From a virus: a DNA stretch of 50,711 nt. Below are positions 13,006-21,873 of this stretch, piece by piece (the first letter of the stretch is position 1; every line of letters begins with the position of its first letter). The stretch is from the IMG/VR virus record IMGVR_UViG_3300046460_000275, positions 1 to 50,711 of that record; one strand, written 5' to 3'. Below the pieces are notes generated by a model. It saw nothing but the letters and a program-made list of their open reading frames with translations. It was not told the origin of the DNA and searched no databases. A program made the position numbers and the translations under genes.

Positions 13006-13226
13006 AGGTTGGTGAACTCATCAAGTTGCTGAGCGAGTTTGATCCTGAGCTGGAGGTCGTTACCCCCGGCTTCGATGAAATCGATTATGTCCCGCTATCG
13101 GTCGTGACATCCCCATTGGTGGAGCGCCCGGACTGGCTGGAGGCAGGCTACTATTCGAACGGCATTCTCGAAGAGCCCGACGTCGTGGAGGTACAGCGCG
13201 TCGTTTTGGTGAACCATGACAAATGA
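13002..13226 (+). CDS. small phage protein
   Basis: The protein has 74 residues from the ATG at 13002. The start MKVGELIKLLSEFDPELEVV is a recurring theme in small phage and rhizobial proteins: a helix, then a strand with an acidic turn. DEIDYVPLSVV and VEVQRVVLVNHD are strands. It overlaps the next gene by 11 bases. Function unknown. Confidence 0.65.
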   Translation: MKVGELIKLLSEFDPELEVVTPGFDEIDYVPLSVVTSPLVERPDWLEAGYYSNGILEEPDVVEVQRVVLVNHDK

Positions 13227-13536
13227 AGCAGTCCGGAATTTGATCGTAGAGCGGGTGATGAAGGCCATCGCCGAGAACTTGCCGTCGCCGTATGAGCAGG
13301 ACATCGTGTGGAAGATGGATGCCTCGGGCGCGCTGTTTGATCATCTTGAGGCCCTGAAGCACGATGGTTGGGATCGGGTCGCTCGTGCCGCTATCGCGGC
13401 CATGCGTCAGCCACCTGAGACCTTTGGTCAAAGGCTCGCCGAACGGTACGAGGATGGTATCGCAGGATGGGCCATGGATGACGTGGGGGAGGAGATCGCA
13501 TCCATCCTCGTCGATGAGGCGCTGAAGGGCGTTTGA
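13216..13536 (+). CDS. small phage protein
   Basis: The protein has 106 residues, is alpha-helical and acidic (NLIVERVMKAIAENLPSPYE, WDRVARAAIAAMRQP, VGEEIASILVDEALKGV). It lies in the same run as the HNH gene, upstream of a 142-base gap and TerS. No family recognised. Confidence 0.6.
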   Translation: MTNEAVRNLIVERVMKAIAENLPSPYEQDIVWKMDASGALFDHLEALKHDGWDRVARAAIAAMRQPPETFGQRLAERYEDGIAGWAMDDVGEEIASILVDEALKGV

Positions 13537-13560
13537 CCTCGATTGGAATAGTTTTCCACC

Positions 13561-13650
13561 AAGGGGGAGGGCGGGTCAAAACTCGGGGTTGGCCAGGGGG
13601 GCGGACCGTCCGGGGCAGTCATTCGCACTGGAATGATATTTCGCATGGGG
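13561..13650. other. G-rich non-coding segment before terS, candidate cos site
   Basis: The only gap in the packaging module. It contains G-runs (AAGGGGGAGGGCGGG, GGCCAGGGGGGCGG) and the small palindrome CGGACcGTCCG at 13602-13612. Phages with HNH-assisted HK97-type terminases cut at a cos site located just upstream of terS, often in GC-rich sequence. No cut position can be deduced from sequence alone. Confidence 0.4.
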
Positions 13651-13678
13651 GGATGATCGGATTTCGAGGGGTCCAGAA

Positions 13679-14116
13679 ATGGCTCAAATGACTGAGATTT
13701 CCGGCGGTGAAGGGGTTCCAAACGAGCCCGATTGGTCGTCGATTTATGCGGACGAATTCGATATCGCGGCAGCCCATGACGAGTGGGGCATCGTGACCCG
13801 GGAACTGCGGGCAGCCGTCACCCTGTCGGTGGCGAACGGCCACGCCATCCGTCGCCTCGTGGAATTCCGGGTCCAGTTCGAGCGGGCGTCGAAGCATGTC
13901 GCCGAACATGGCCCGGTGCTGAAGCCAACCAGCAAGAAGGCAAAGGTCGGGCAGTGGAATCCCTATTGGTCGGTGATGAAACAGGCGTCCGAATCCATCC
14001 GGGGTCTCGAAGCTGAACTTGGCATAGCGCCAACCCGGCGCGGAAATGCAACGAAGGTAAATCGTGGCTCGAAAAGCACCCGCGCGGCGGACACCTATCT
14101 CCGCCCGGTTTCCTGA
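13679..14116 (+). CDS. terminase small subunit (P27-like)
   Basis: The protein has 145 residues. Helices in the N-terminal half (IYADEFDIAAAHDEWGIVTR, LSVANGHAIRRLVEFRVQFE) and the late motif NPYWSVMKQASESIRGLEAE, ELGIAPTRRGNA, are characteristic of the P27 family of small terminases: the WxxxxQA segment followed by LGLTPxxR. It recognises the packaging site and loads TerL. It overlaps the TerL gene by 53 bases if the GTG at 14064 is the TerL start. Confidence 0.85.
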   Translation: MAQMTEISGGEGVPNEPDWSSIYADEFDIAAAHDEWGIVTRELRAAVTLSVANGHAIRRLVEFRVQFERASKHVAEHGPVLKPTSKKAKVGQWNPYWSVMKQASESIRGLEAELGIAPTRRGNATKVNRGSKSTRAADTYLRPVS

Positions 14117-15911
14117 CGATCCCACGAGCCAGTATGCGGACGACGTTGTTTGCGGACGGATCGTTGCCGGCGAAATCCAGATTGCTGCAGCTGAGCGCCA
14201 CCTTCGAGATTTGAAGGACGGGGGCAAGCGCGGGCTGGTCTGGCGCCCGGAGTTGGCGGGGCGGGCCATCGGGTTTCCGCCTGCGGTGCTGAGTGTCACA
14301 GCCGGCCTCGCTGAAGGGCGCCCGTTCAATCTCCTGCCCTGGCAGGTATTTTGCACCGGAAGCCTGTTCGGCTGGCGCAAGGATAGCGGCAGGATGCGGT
14401 TCCGCTCCGGATGGGTGGAGACAGGCAAGGGCCAGGCGAAAAGCCCATGGATGGCGGCGATCGGCCTCTACATGGGCGGGTTCTATGGCATACGGCGCGC
14501 CGAGGTCTATTCGATCGGTCAGGACCGGGCGACGGCGAACGTGCTGTTCAAGGATGCCGTGGCAATGTGCCGGGCGAATATCCCTGAAACCGAGGAAGAC
14601 GAAGAGGACTCGCTGGTCACCCGCGAAGAGGTTGTGATCCGAGGCGAGGGCGACAACGCCTGGAAGATCGAGTTCCCCAACACCGGGAGCAAGTTTCAAT
14701 CCCTTGCCAACGGTGAGGCTATCTCGGGCCCGCGCCCGGTCATGGTCGCGGCTGACGAGATCCATGAATTCAAGAGCAACACGTCAATCGAGACGTGGAA
14801 GCGCGCCATTGCCAAGATGCCAGGCGATGCGCTGATGCTGCTCGGGACGAACACGCCGGCCTCGTCGCAGATCGTCGGCACCGACTATTCTGAATTCTAC
14901 CAGAAGGTCGCGCGCAACGAGATCGAGGATGACGAAGCCTTCGCCTTCATCGCCCGCGTCGATAAGGCCGACTGGGAAAACGTCTTCGACAATGAGAACT
15001 GCTGGCCGAAGGCGCTTCCGGCGCTGGGCACGACGTTCCCGATCGAAAATATCCGCGGTGAAGTGAACACCGCCAAGGTGCTGCTATCGACGGCCTTCTC
15101 GGTCAAGCGCCTCTACATGGGCATTCCGATCGGCGCGACGGAGTTTTGGATCGCCGAGGAAGCTTGGTCGGAGGTTCAGGGCAAGGTTGACGAAGCGAAG
15201 CTGAAGGGTCGGCGCTGCTGGCTTTCTCTGGACCTGTCGCAGAAGAACGACCTGACCGCGCTCACGGTGACGTGGGAGGGCGATGACGGGACGCTCTACT
15301 GCAAAACCTACTACTGGACGACGCAGGAGCGGATCAAGGAACGCGGCCTCGCTGACAATGCGCCCTACGAGCAATGGGCGGCACAAGGCCATATGACGGC
15401 GGTTCCCGGCGCGGTGATCGACAAGACTTGGGTTGCGGCACAGGTGCAGAAAATATGCGCCGAGCACGAGGTCGAGTTTCTCGCTTTCGACGTCGCCGGC
15501 ATGGCGGATTTCATCTCGGCCTGCGAGCAGATCGGCTTCCCGGTCTGGAAGTACAAAGGTCCGGATGAGCCCCTCGGCATCGGCCTGAAGCTCGTCAGTC
15601 ATGCCCAGGGCACGCGGGTCGTTTTCGAAGACAAGCAACTGTCGATGCCGCGCTCTATCGAAAAACTGGAGGATCAGATCCTCACCGGAAACATCGTGAT
15701 CGACGCTTCGCCGGTCACATATTCTTGCGCTGCCAACGCTGCGCTGATCACAGACGGCCAGAAAAATCGAGCATTCGATAAGGCCCGTTCCAGAGGCAGG
15801 ATTGACGGCATGGTGACGATCGCGATGGGCGTGGGTGCCGCGAAGAACGAGTTCAAGTCTGAGCCCGATATCAGCGAATTCCTCGCCAACCCGATCATGG
15901 TGGGTGCCTGA
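14064..15911 (+). CDS. terL: terminase large subunit
   Basis: The protein has up to 615 residues with a GTG start. The ATPase domain has a Walker A-like motif at about 119-127 (ETGKGQAKS), where the usual ETGRGxGKS is slightly varied, and Walker B VMVAADE at 226-232. The C-terminal nuclease domain shows the metal-binding acidic residues D390 (WLSLDLSQKNDLTAL), D476/D482 (FDVAGMADF) and a late Asp in RGRIDGMVTIA. It pumps DNA into the prohead and cuts concatemers. The portal ATG overlaps its stop (TGATG). Belongs to the Terminase_1 group of HK97-like phages. Confidence 0.95.
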   Translation: MARKAPARRTPISARFPDDPTSQYADDVVCGRIVAGEIQIAAAERHLRDLKDGGKRGLVWRPELAGRAIGFPPAVLSVTAGLAEGRPFNLLPWQVFCTGSLFGWRKDSGRMRFRSGWVETGKGQAKSPWMAAIGLYMGGFYGIRRAEVYSIGQDRATANVLFKDAVAMCRANIPETEEDEEDSLVTREEVVIRGEGDNAWKIEFPNTGSKFQSLANGEAISGPRPVMVAADEIHEFKSNTSIETWKRAIAKMPGDALMLLGTNTPASSQIVGTDYSEFYQKVARNEIEDDEAFAFIARVDKADWENVFDNENCWPKALPALGTTFPIENIRGEVNTAKVLLSTAFSVKRLYMGIPIGATEFWIAEEAWSEVQGKVDEAKLKGRRCWLSLDLSQKNDLTALTVTWEGDDGTLYCKTYYWTTQERIKERGLADNAPYEQWAAQGHMTAVPGAVIDKTWVAAQVQKICAEHEVEFLAFDVAGMADFISACEQIGFPVWKYKGPDEPLGIGLKLVSHAQGTRVVFEDKQLSMPRSIEKLEDQILTGNIVIDASPVTYSCAANAALITDGQKNRAFDKARSRGRIDGMVTIAMGVGAAKNEFKSEPDISEFLANPIMVGA

Positions 15912-17227
15912 TGGGCAGCCGATCGAAGAATCGTCGGCGGACGACGCCGGCCAACATGACGAGTCAGGAGCTCGTCGCGAAGGAACATCGGCTGAGCCTG
16001 ACGAATGGCCCCGGGTGGTCAGCAGCATTCGGCACCGGCAACTACGCCGGCAAGACCGTGACCATCAACACGGCAATGCAGCTTTCGACCTATTGGGCAT
16101 GCGTCCGGCTGACTGCGCAAGCGGTGTCCTGCCTGCCGCTGGCCATGTACGAGAAGCGCGGCGACGACGATCGCGTAAAGATTGGCATCGACGATGATCT
16201 CGCCGAGGTGATCTGCGACAGCCCGAACGAGGATCAAACGCCGCTCGAATTCTGGGAGACAATGGTCGCCTGGATGATGACGACCGGCAACGCCTACGCC
16301 GAGAGGGTCGAGACCGGCCGCCGTCTCAGCGCCCTGCAGCCGATGTCGTCAAACCACTGCTGGCCGTTCCGGGATGCCGATGGCGAGCTTCGTTACCAGT
16401 ATAGCGATCGCGGCAAGAGCGAGACGCTGCCGCGCGACAAGGTCTTTCACCTGAAGGGCTTCGGGTTCGGCGGAGACATGGGCCTGTCACCGCTCCAGTT
16501 CGGTGCGCAGGCAATCGGCGCGGCCATAGCGATCGACGAGGCGGCCGGAAAGCTGTTCGGGTCCGGGCTGCAGGCGAGCGGTGTGCTGACGTCCGACAAG
16601 ACGCTCGACGGCACGCAGCGTGCTGATCTCCAGAAGATCATGGAGAAGTTCATCGGCTCGTCCAATGCCGGCAAGCTGATGGTGCTGGAAGCGGGTCTGA
16701 AATACGAGCGTCTGGCGCTGTCTCCGGTGGATGCCCAGATGCTGGAGAACAAGCGGTTCAGCGTCGAGGAAATCTGCCGCTGGTTCGGCGTGCCTCCGAT
16801 CATCATTGGGCACGCCGCTCAGGGACAAACCATGTGGGGCTCTGGCGTCGAGCAGATCCTGCTTGCCTGGCTCACGCTCGGCATCGACCCGATCTGCGAC
16901 CGTATCGAGGCACGGATCAAGAAGCAGCTTATCCGGCCGTCCGGCAATCGTCGCCGCTATGCCGAATTCAACCGGGAAGCGCTATTGCAGATGGACAGCA
17001 CGACCAAGGCCGCGTTCCTCTCGACGATGACGCAGAACGGCTTGATGACGCGCAACGAGGGCCGCGCCAAGCTGAACCTTCCGAAGAAGGACGGCGGCGA
17101 TCAGCTCACGGCGCAGACGAATCTCGCGCCTCTCGATCAACTCGGGACAGCCAGCGACGGCAACGCCGCGCGCGCCGCGATGCGCGCATGGCTCTCGATG
17201 CCGGAACAAGAAAGGGAACCTGCATGA
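15911..17227 (+). CDS. portal protein, HK97 family
   Basis: The protein has 438 residues. Family words are present: TAMQLSTYWACVRLTAQAVS, CLPLAMYEK, GNAYAERVETGRRLSALQPM, FHLKGFGFGGDMGLSPLQFG, and the C-terminal RFSVEEICRWFGVPPIIIGH, followed by LAWLTLGIDPICDRIEARI. The dodecameric portal forms the DNA channel at one capsid vertex and docks TerL and the connectors. Its stop overlaps the protease start (ATGA). Confidence 0.95.
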   Translation: MGSRSKNRRRTTPANMTSQELVAKEHRLSLTNGPGWSAAFGTGNYAGKTVTINTAMQLSTYWACVRLTAQAVSCLPLAMYEKRGDDDRVKIGIDDDLAEVICDSPNEDQTPLEFWETMVAWMMTTGNAYAERVETGRRLSALQPMSSNHCWPFRDADGELRYQYSDRGKSETLPRDKVFHLKGFGFGGDMGLSPLQFGAQAIGAAIAIDEAAGKLFGSGLQASGVLTSDKTLDGTQRADLQKIMEKFIGSSNAGKLMVLEAGLKYERLALSPVDAQMLENKRFSVEEICRWFGVPPIIIGHAAQGQTMWGSGVEQILLAWLTLGIDPICDRIEARIKKQLIRPSGNRRRYAEFNREALLQMDSTTKAAFLSTMTQNGLMTRNEGRAKLNLPKKDGGDQLTAQTNLAPLDQLGTASDGNAARAAMRAWLSMPEQEREPA

Positions 17228-18078
17228 CCATCCGCAATCTGCCGGCGGTCGCCGCGTCCACTCGCCCGGGCATCCGGTCGGAAATATCGCCCGTCGCCCT
17301 CGAAAGGTGGAACCCGGACGTCCGGCAGGCATCCGACAAGGATGAAGAGCAGACGATCACTATCCTCGATGTCATCGGCCAGGACTGGTTCGGCGAGGGC
17401 GTGACGTCCAAGCGGATCGCGGCCGCGCTGCGGGCGATCGGCAAAAAAGACGCTACGGTCATCATCAATTCGCCGGGCGGAGACTATTTCGAGGGTCTCG
17501 CAATCTACAACATGCTCCGGGAACATCCTGCGAAGGTCACGGTCAAGGTCGTCGGGATCGCAGCGTCCGCCGCTTCCGTGATCGCCATGGCCGGCGACGA
17601 AATCCAGATCGCTCGCGCTGGCTTCCTGATGATCCACAATACGTGGGTCGTGGCCATGGGCGATCGTCGCGCCCTCCGCGATGTCGCCGACTGGCTGGAG
17701 CCCTTCGATGCTGCTGCGGTGGATATCTACGCCGCGCGCACCGGCATGAAGGAAACCGAACTCGCCAAGATGCTCGATCGCGAAGCATGGATCGGTGGCG
17801 CCGACGCCGTCGATAAGGGTTTCGCAGACAGCCTGCTCGCCTCCGACGAGGTCGAGACCAAGGCGAAGAATTCCGCAGAGGGCAAGCCGATGGTGGCAGC
17901 CCGGCGGGTTGAACAGCTTCTAGCCAAGGCGGGGGTCGGGCGCAAAGAGCGCGTCGATCTCGTCATGGCTCTGAAAGGCGGCCAGCGCGATGCGGCTGCA
18001 ACCGGCCTGCGTGATGCGGCCGTCGTCGCGGAGGTCACCGACCTCCTTGCCTCCCTAAAATCCATTCGAACCTCCTAA
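17224..18078 (+). CDS. ClpP-like prohead protease
   Basis: The protein has 284 residues from the ATG at 17224; the longer upstream frame is a shadow of the portal gene. ClpP-fold features are VIINSPGGDYFEGLAIYNML, catalytic serine in GIAASAASVIAMAG (S115), histidine in MIHNTW (H138) and a likely aspartate in LDREAWIGGADAVDKG. It matures the head by removing the N-terminal delta domain of the capsid protein. The C-terminal 75 residues are a non-catalytic helical tail. It lies between portal and capsid genes, as in HK97. Confidence 0.93.
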   Translation: MTIRNLPAVAASTRPGIRSEISPVALERWNPDVRQASDKDEEQTITILDVIGQDWFGEGVTSKRIAAALRAIGKKDATVIINSPGGDYFEGLAIYNMLREHPAKVTVKVVGIAASAASVIAMAGDEIQIARAGFLMIHNTWVVAMGDRRALRDVADWLEPFDAAAVDIYAARTGMKETELAKMLDREAWIGGADAVDKGFADSLLASDEVETKAKNSAEGKPMVAARRVEQLLAKAGVGRKERVDLVMALKGGQRDAAATGLRDAAVVAEVTDLLASLKSIRTS

Positions 18079-18091
18079 AGGAGCGACTTTC

Positions 18092-19399
18092 ATGAACATC
18101 AGAACCATGCCGCAGGTTAGCCTGGCGGCACTCCTCTCCGCGCGCCCTGCAGCTGTTCTCGGCACTGTCCGCAACGAGATCGACCCCGGCAAGCTCGAAG
18201 GCCTACTCATCGAGGTCAAGTCCGAGCTCAAGCGCGTCGGCGACGACGTGAAGAAAACCGCCGAAGACGCTCTGAAGCAGAGCGCGGACGCGGGCAAGGT
18301 CTCCGGTGAGGTCAAGGCAAAGGCCGACGAACTGCTCACCATGCAGGCCAAGCTCAACGACGCGCAGAACAAGCTGGAAGGCAAGATCGAGGCGCTCGAA
18401 ACGCGCAACACCGATCTGGAACAGAAGCTCTCCAGCCGTCGCGGCGGCGGCGGTGACGTCGTCAAGTCGCTCGGCCAGCAGGTCGGCGAAAACGACAAGC
18501 TGAAGGCGTTCGTTACCAACGGCGCAAAGGGCACTCTGTCGATCACCGTGCAGAACGCCATCACCTCGGCCGGCGGTTCGGGCGGTGCCCTGATCGTGCC
18601 GCAGCGCGATACCGAAGTCATCGGCATCCCGCGTCGGCAGATGACCATTCGTCAGCTTCTCTCGGTCGGTCGTACCAATTCGAACTCGATCGAGTACGCG
18701 AAGATGACCACCCGCACCAACAATGCGGCGGTCGTGGCGGAAACCGTTCAGAAGGCGGAATCCAACTACATCTGGGAACCGGCTGACGCTCCTGTCCGCA
18801 CCATCGCCCATTGGGTGCATGTGTCGCGCCAGGCCATGGATGACATCCCGCAGCTTCAGGGCGAAATCGACGGTGAACTGCGGTACGGCCTCGATTATGC
18901 CGAAGAGGTCGAAATCCTGAAGGGCGATGGAACGGGCCAGCATCTTGACGGCCTTGTCCATCAGGCAACCGCCTTTGCGCCTGCTTTCGCGCCGTCCGAC
19001 GAGACCGATATCGACACGATCCGCCTTGCTCTTCTGCAGGCCTCGCTTGCCGAGTACCCCGCCGACGGTGTCGTTCTCCACCCGACCCGTTGGGCGAAGA
19101 TCGAACTGACCAAGGACGGCGAGCAGCGTTACATCTTCGCCAACGTCATTCAGATGGCTGGTCCGCAGCTCTGGGGCCGTCCCGTCATCGCCACTCAGGC
19201 GATGGATGAAGACGAGTTCCTGGCCGGCGCCTTCCGCATGGCGGCGAAGATCTACGACCGCATGGACATTGAAGTGCTGATCTCCTCGGAAGATCGCGAC
19301 AATTTCATCAAGAACATGCTGACGGTCCGCGCCGAAGAGCGTCTCGCGCTCGCGGTCAAGCGTCCCGCCGCGCTGGTTACCGGCTCCTTCACGGGCTGA
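18092..19399 (+). CDS. major capsid protein, HK97 fold with delta domain
   Basis: The protein has 435 residues. Residues about 25-125 are a charged coiled coil (IEVKSELKRVGDDVKKTAED, MQAKLNDAQNKLEGKIEALE), the delta or scaffold domain expected to be cleaved by the protease upstream. The HK97 body follows: SAGGSGGALIVPQRDTEVIG, RQMTIRQLLSVGRTNSNSIE, the P-domain and LLQASLAEYPADGVVLHPTR, and ends with ERLALAVKRPAALVTGSF. AAAGGAG precedes the start by ten bases. It is the shell subunit and normally the most abundant phage protein. Confidence 0.95.
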   Translation: MNIRTMPQVSLAALLSARPAAVLGTVRNEIDPGKLEGLLIEVKSELKRVGDDVKKTAEDALKQSADAGKVSGEVKAKADELLTMQAKLNDAQNKLEGKIEALETRNTDLEQKLSSRRGGGGDVVKSLGQQVGENDKLKAFVTNGAKGTLSITVQNAITSAGGSGGALIVPQRDTEVIGIPRRQMTIRQLLSVGRTNSNSIEYAKMTTRTNNAAVVAETVQKAESNYIWEPADAPVRTIAHWVHVSRQAMDDIPQLQGEIDGELRYGLDYAEEVEILKGDGTGQHLDGLVHQATAFAPAFAPSDETDIDTIRLALLQASLAEYPADGVVLHPTRWAKIELTKDGEQRYIFANVIQMAGPQLWGRPVIATQAMDEDEFLAGAFRMAAKIYDRMDIEVLISSEDRDNFIKNMLTVRAEERLALAVKRPAALVTGSFTG

Positions 19400-19406
19400 T
19401 CCGAGC

Positions 19407-19432
19407 CGGCGGCGGTCGCCTGATCGCCGCCG
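19407..19432 (+). terminator. GC hairpin after the capsid gene
   Basis: Perfect 8-bp arms CGGCGGCG and CGCCGCCG surround a 10-base loop just behind the capsid stop. No T-tract follows, so it is more likely an attenuator or mRNA 3' stabiliser that lets capsid message exceed that of the downstream genes than a full terminator. Confidence 0.45.
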
Positions 19433-19477
19433 CTCTTCCCATCGTCTGATCCGCGCCACGGCGCCAGGAGAATTTCA

Positions 19478-19849
19478 ATGCGCAAGCTTACCATTCCGGT
19501 CACCACGGCCGCCGACGGTTCGGCCACCGTCTTCTCGCCCAAGGTCAGTGGCAAGGTCCACAGCATCCACTATCTGAAGGACGGCACGACCGCCTTTTCG
19601 AACGGCGTGGGTTTCACCATCACCGCCGAAGACACCGGCGAAAACATCTGGACCGAGGCTGCCGTCAATGCTGCGGCGGTTCGCTACCCCCGTGCGCCGA
19701 CCCACTCACAGGCGGGCGTTGCCTCGCTTTATGCGGCTGCCGGCACCGCAGTTCAGGACAAGGTCGCCGTGGCGAATGACCGCGTGAAGATCGTGATTGC
19801 TTCTGGCGGCAACGCCAAGAAGGGCCAGTTCATCGTTGTGGTGGACTGA
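19478..19849 (+). CDS. putative head decoration or head-associated protein
   Basis: The protein has 123 residues, is beta-rich with no cysteine and begins MRKLTIPVTTAADGSATVFS. It lies directly after the capsid gene, where lambda-like phages encode capsid-stabilising proteins. The AGGAG ribosome site is well placed. It has small-residue-rich strands (VSGKVHSIHYLKDGT, DRVKIVIASGGNAKKGQF) but no family word that would fix its role, so the call rests on position and composition. Confidence 0.6.
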   Translation: MRKLTIPVTTAADGSATVFSPKVSGKVHSIHYLKDGTTAFSNGVGFTITAEDTGENIWTEAAVNAAAVRYPRAPTHSQAGVASLYAAAGTAVQDKVAVANDRVKIVIASGGNAKKGQFIVVVD

Positions 19850-19854
19850 TCGAC

Positions 19855-20463
19855 ATGAACGTCCGCGTCGTCATCCCGCCGTCCCCGATCGTGGAACCGG
19901 TCCATATAGCCGGCTCTCACGCTGCGGATGACGCGGCCGTTGCAGCAATGATCCAGGCCGTCACGGAGGAAATTGATGGTCCTTCCGGATGGCTTGGTCG
20001 CTCGCTCGGAGCGCAACTGCTGGTACTCTCGCTGGAGTGCTGGCCGAGCAAGATCCGCCTGCCATACGGGCCTGTGACGGAAATCAGCAACGTCGAGTAC
20101 ATCGACGTCAATGACGAATATCAGACCGTCGAACCGGAACTCTATGGCCTGGCGGACGGCTATTTCTGGTTTCGTTCGGGATGGTCGGAACCCGCACTTG
20201 GTGAAGATCCGTTCCCCGTCCAGATCCTCTATAGTGCTGGCTACACCGGCGGTCTCTTTAATGCAGTGCCCGAGCGGGCGCGACAGGCAATCATCCTTTC
20301 CGTCCAGCATCTGAAGTCGCTTGCCGTGGAGAGCCTCTATCTTCGGGCCGATGAGGTCGAGGGCATCGGACGGCGCGAATACACCCTCTCCGATCAGGCG
20401 TCGAAGGTCGTGCAGATGACATGCGAACGGCTGCTGCAGGGCCTGAAAGTCTACTATCCATGA
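19855..20463 (+). CDS. head-tail connector protein (gp6-like)
   Basis: The protein has 202 residues. It contains VTEISNVEYIDVNDEYQTVE and FPVQILYSAGYTGGLFNAVP, followed by RARQAIILSVQHLKSLAVES: the YxAGY element followed by P-x-x-x-RxAI-x-L-x-x-xHLY is typical of the phage gp6 or gene 15-like adaptor family that binds under the portal. Its stop overlaps the next start. Confidence 0.8.
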   Translation: MNVRVVIPPSPIVEPVHIAGSHAADDAAVAAMIQAVTEEIDGPSGWLGRSLGAQLLVLSLECWPSKIRLPYGPVTEISNVEYIDVNDEYQTVEPELYGLADGYFWFRSGWSEPALGEDPFPVQILYSAGYTGGLFNAVPERARQAIILSVQHLKSLAVESLYLRADEVEGIGRREYTLSDQASKVVQMTCERLLQGLKVYYP

Positions 20464-20804
20464 CGCCAGATCAGGCACTTTCGTCGCTCGATAGCCAGCT
20501 CGCGGCGCATGGCCAGAAGATCACGCTTCGGCGCTACACGGCCCCGAGCGGCACGCCCCGGCCAAAGACGGAGTTGATCGACATCCCTGCGTTCGTCCGC
20601 GCGGTCAAAGCTGACGAGATCGTCGGCAATATCGACGCGACGTTTTCCAACGTGACCCTGTCGCCCACGGACATCATATTGCTCTGGCCCATCGTCAAGG
20701 GCGACAAGCTGGTGATCGATGGCAGAGAGCGAAACGTGGATCTCCCGAAGCCGAAAAAGCTGGGTGACGTTCTTGTCCGCTGCGATCTGGTGGTGGCCGG
20801 CTGA
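20460..20804 (+). CDS. head-tail joining (head closure) protein
   Basis: The protein has 114 residues from the ATG at 20460, which overlaps the previous stop; a longer upstream frame is a shadow. It contains QKITLRRYTAPSGTPRPKTE in the N-terminal half and LWPIVKGDKLVIDGRERNVD near the end, the layout of small beta-barrel head-closure proteins (SPP1 gp16-like). Position between the gp6-like and gp10-like genes supports this. Confidence 0.65.
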   Translation: MTPDQALSSLDSQLAAHGQKITLRRYTAPSGTPRPKTELIDIPAFVRAVKADEIVGNIDATFSNVTLSPTDIILLWPIVKGDKLVIDGRERNVDLPKPKKLGDVLVRCDLVVAG

Positions 20805-21436
20805 TGGCATCGACGTTCAACATGTTCGATCGCGAAATCAAACTGGCGACGGCCGAGCTTGAGCCGGCTGCGATCCAGCGGGCGCTTGCCGCATTCGCAA
20901 GAGAAAGCGTGGCTGACGTGATCTCGAAAGGACAGGCACCGGCGCGCTATGAGCGCGTGGTCAACAATCGGACGGGGGTTTCGGAAGACGCCGTTCAGTT
21001 GCCGGGGCCTATCGTCTACCTCTTCACGAACTGGGCCCTCGCAATCGGGACCGCAATCGCAGAACTCGAAAAGCGGTCACCTCGTCGATCGGGGAAATAT
21101 GCCGGCTCCTGGCTTGTGGTTTCTGGAAATCGTGTGGTGACCGACTATCAGAGCATCCCTGCCGGCGCCGAGGTCATTATCCTGAACTACCGCCCATACA
21201 CCCGCAAGATCGAGGTCGGCGCGAACCGGACTGGCAAGCGCCACGTCGATCTGTCCAAGGCCGCATTCAACCGACGCTTCGATCAGGCTTTCAGAGCCGA
21301 AACGAGGTTCGTGAACGCGGCGAGCGGCCTTCATCCATCCATTCCCTATTTGCTGAAGCGCAGCCAAGGCAAGCGGAAGGATCGGCAGGCAGGTCTCCCA
21401 ATCACGTATCCCGCAATGGTGATCAACGCCCTCTGA
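20804..21436 (+). CDS. HK97 gp10-like neck protein
   Basis: The protein has 210 residues. It contains IAELEKRSPRRSGKYAGSWL, the motif (P-x-x-TGxLxxS-like) of the HK97 gp10 family of tail-completion proteins, and EVIILNYRPYTRKIEVGANR. It is longer than the usual 130-150 residues because of extended ends (a helical N terminus and a basic C terminus, KRSQGKRKDRQAGLP). Stop and start overlap by one base with both neighbours. Confidence 0.75.
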   Translation: MASTFNMFDREIKLATAELEPAAIQRALAAFARESVADVISKGQAPARYERVVNNRTGVSEDAVQLPGPIVYLFTNWALAIGTAIAELEKRSPRRSGKYAGSWLVVSGNRVVTDYQSIPAGAEVIILNYRPYTRKIEVGANRTGKRHVDLSKAAFNRRFDQAFRAETRFVNAASGLHPSIPYLLKRSQGKRKDRQAGLPITYPAMVINAL

Positions 21437-21858
21437 TGTCCAGCACAATCGCCTATGACGCGTTCCATGACCGCCTGACTGGCGCTTGGACGGCAACCCC
21501 GCTCGTGTTCGAAAACGAAGGATTCGCCTCGCCTGATGAACCGGCGCCGTTCGTCTTCGTCGAGATATTCGGCGACGAGTGGACGCAGGAAAGCATGGGC
21601 GCTCCGCAGCAAAACATGTTCCTCGAGACTGGCGTCACCTACCTGCATGTCATGGTCCCGGATGGCACGGGATCGCGGGACGCTCGCTCGCTTGCCACCG
21701 ACCTTCTGAATCTCTTTCGAGAGCAGGTCACGGGTGGCGTTTTCATTTCGGAGATGTCGATCGGCGCCGGTGAGCCCGGCCAGGACTTCCCGAATTACTG
21801 GGCGCTCGCCGCCACCCTGCATTGGTATCGGCGGGACATCACCGTCATCAACATCTGA
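21436..21858 (+). CDS. tail terminator protein (DUF4128-like)
   Basis: The protein has 140 residues. The pattern FHDRLTGAWTATPLVFENEG, followed by FVFVEIFGDEWTQESMG and a long strand-helix segment (RDARSLATDLLNLFREQVTG), is that of tail terminators, which form a ring capping the tail tube and joining it to the head. Position before the tube protein fits. Confidence 0.75.
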   Translation: MSSTIAYDAFHDRLTGAWTATPLVFENEGFASPDEPAPFVFVEIFGDEWTQESMGAPQQNMFLETGVTYLHVMVPDGTGSRDARSLATDLLNLFREQVTGGVFISEMSIGAGEPGQDFPNYWALAATLHWYRRDITVINI

Positions 21859-21873
21859 CATGGAGAAAAGATC

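Noticed and set aside
18203-19459. 418-residue open frame on the minus strand across the capsid gene
   Set aside because: It is antisense to the HK97 capsid gene, whose sequence is fully family-like; the frame is Arg/Asp/Gly-rich and arises from GC-rich codon structure.
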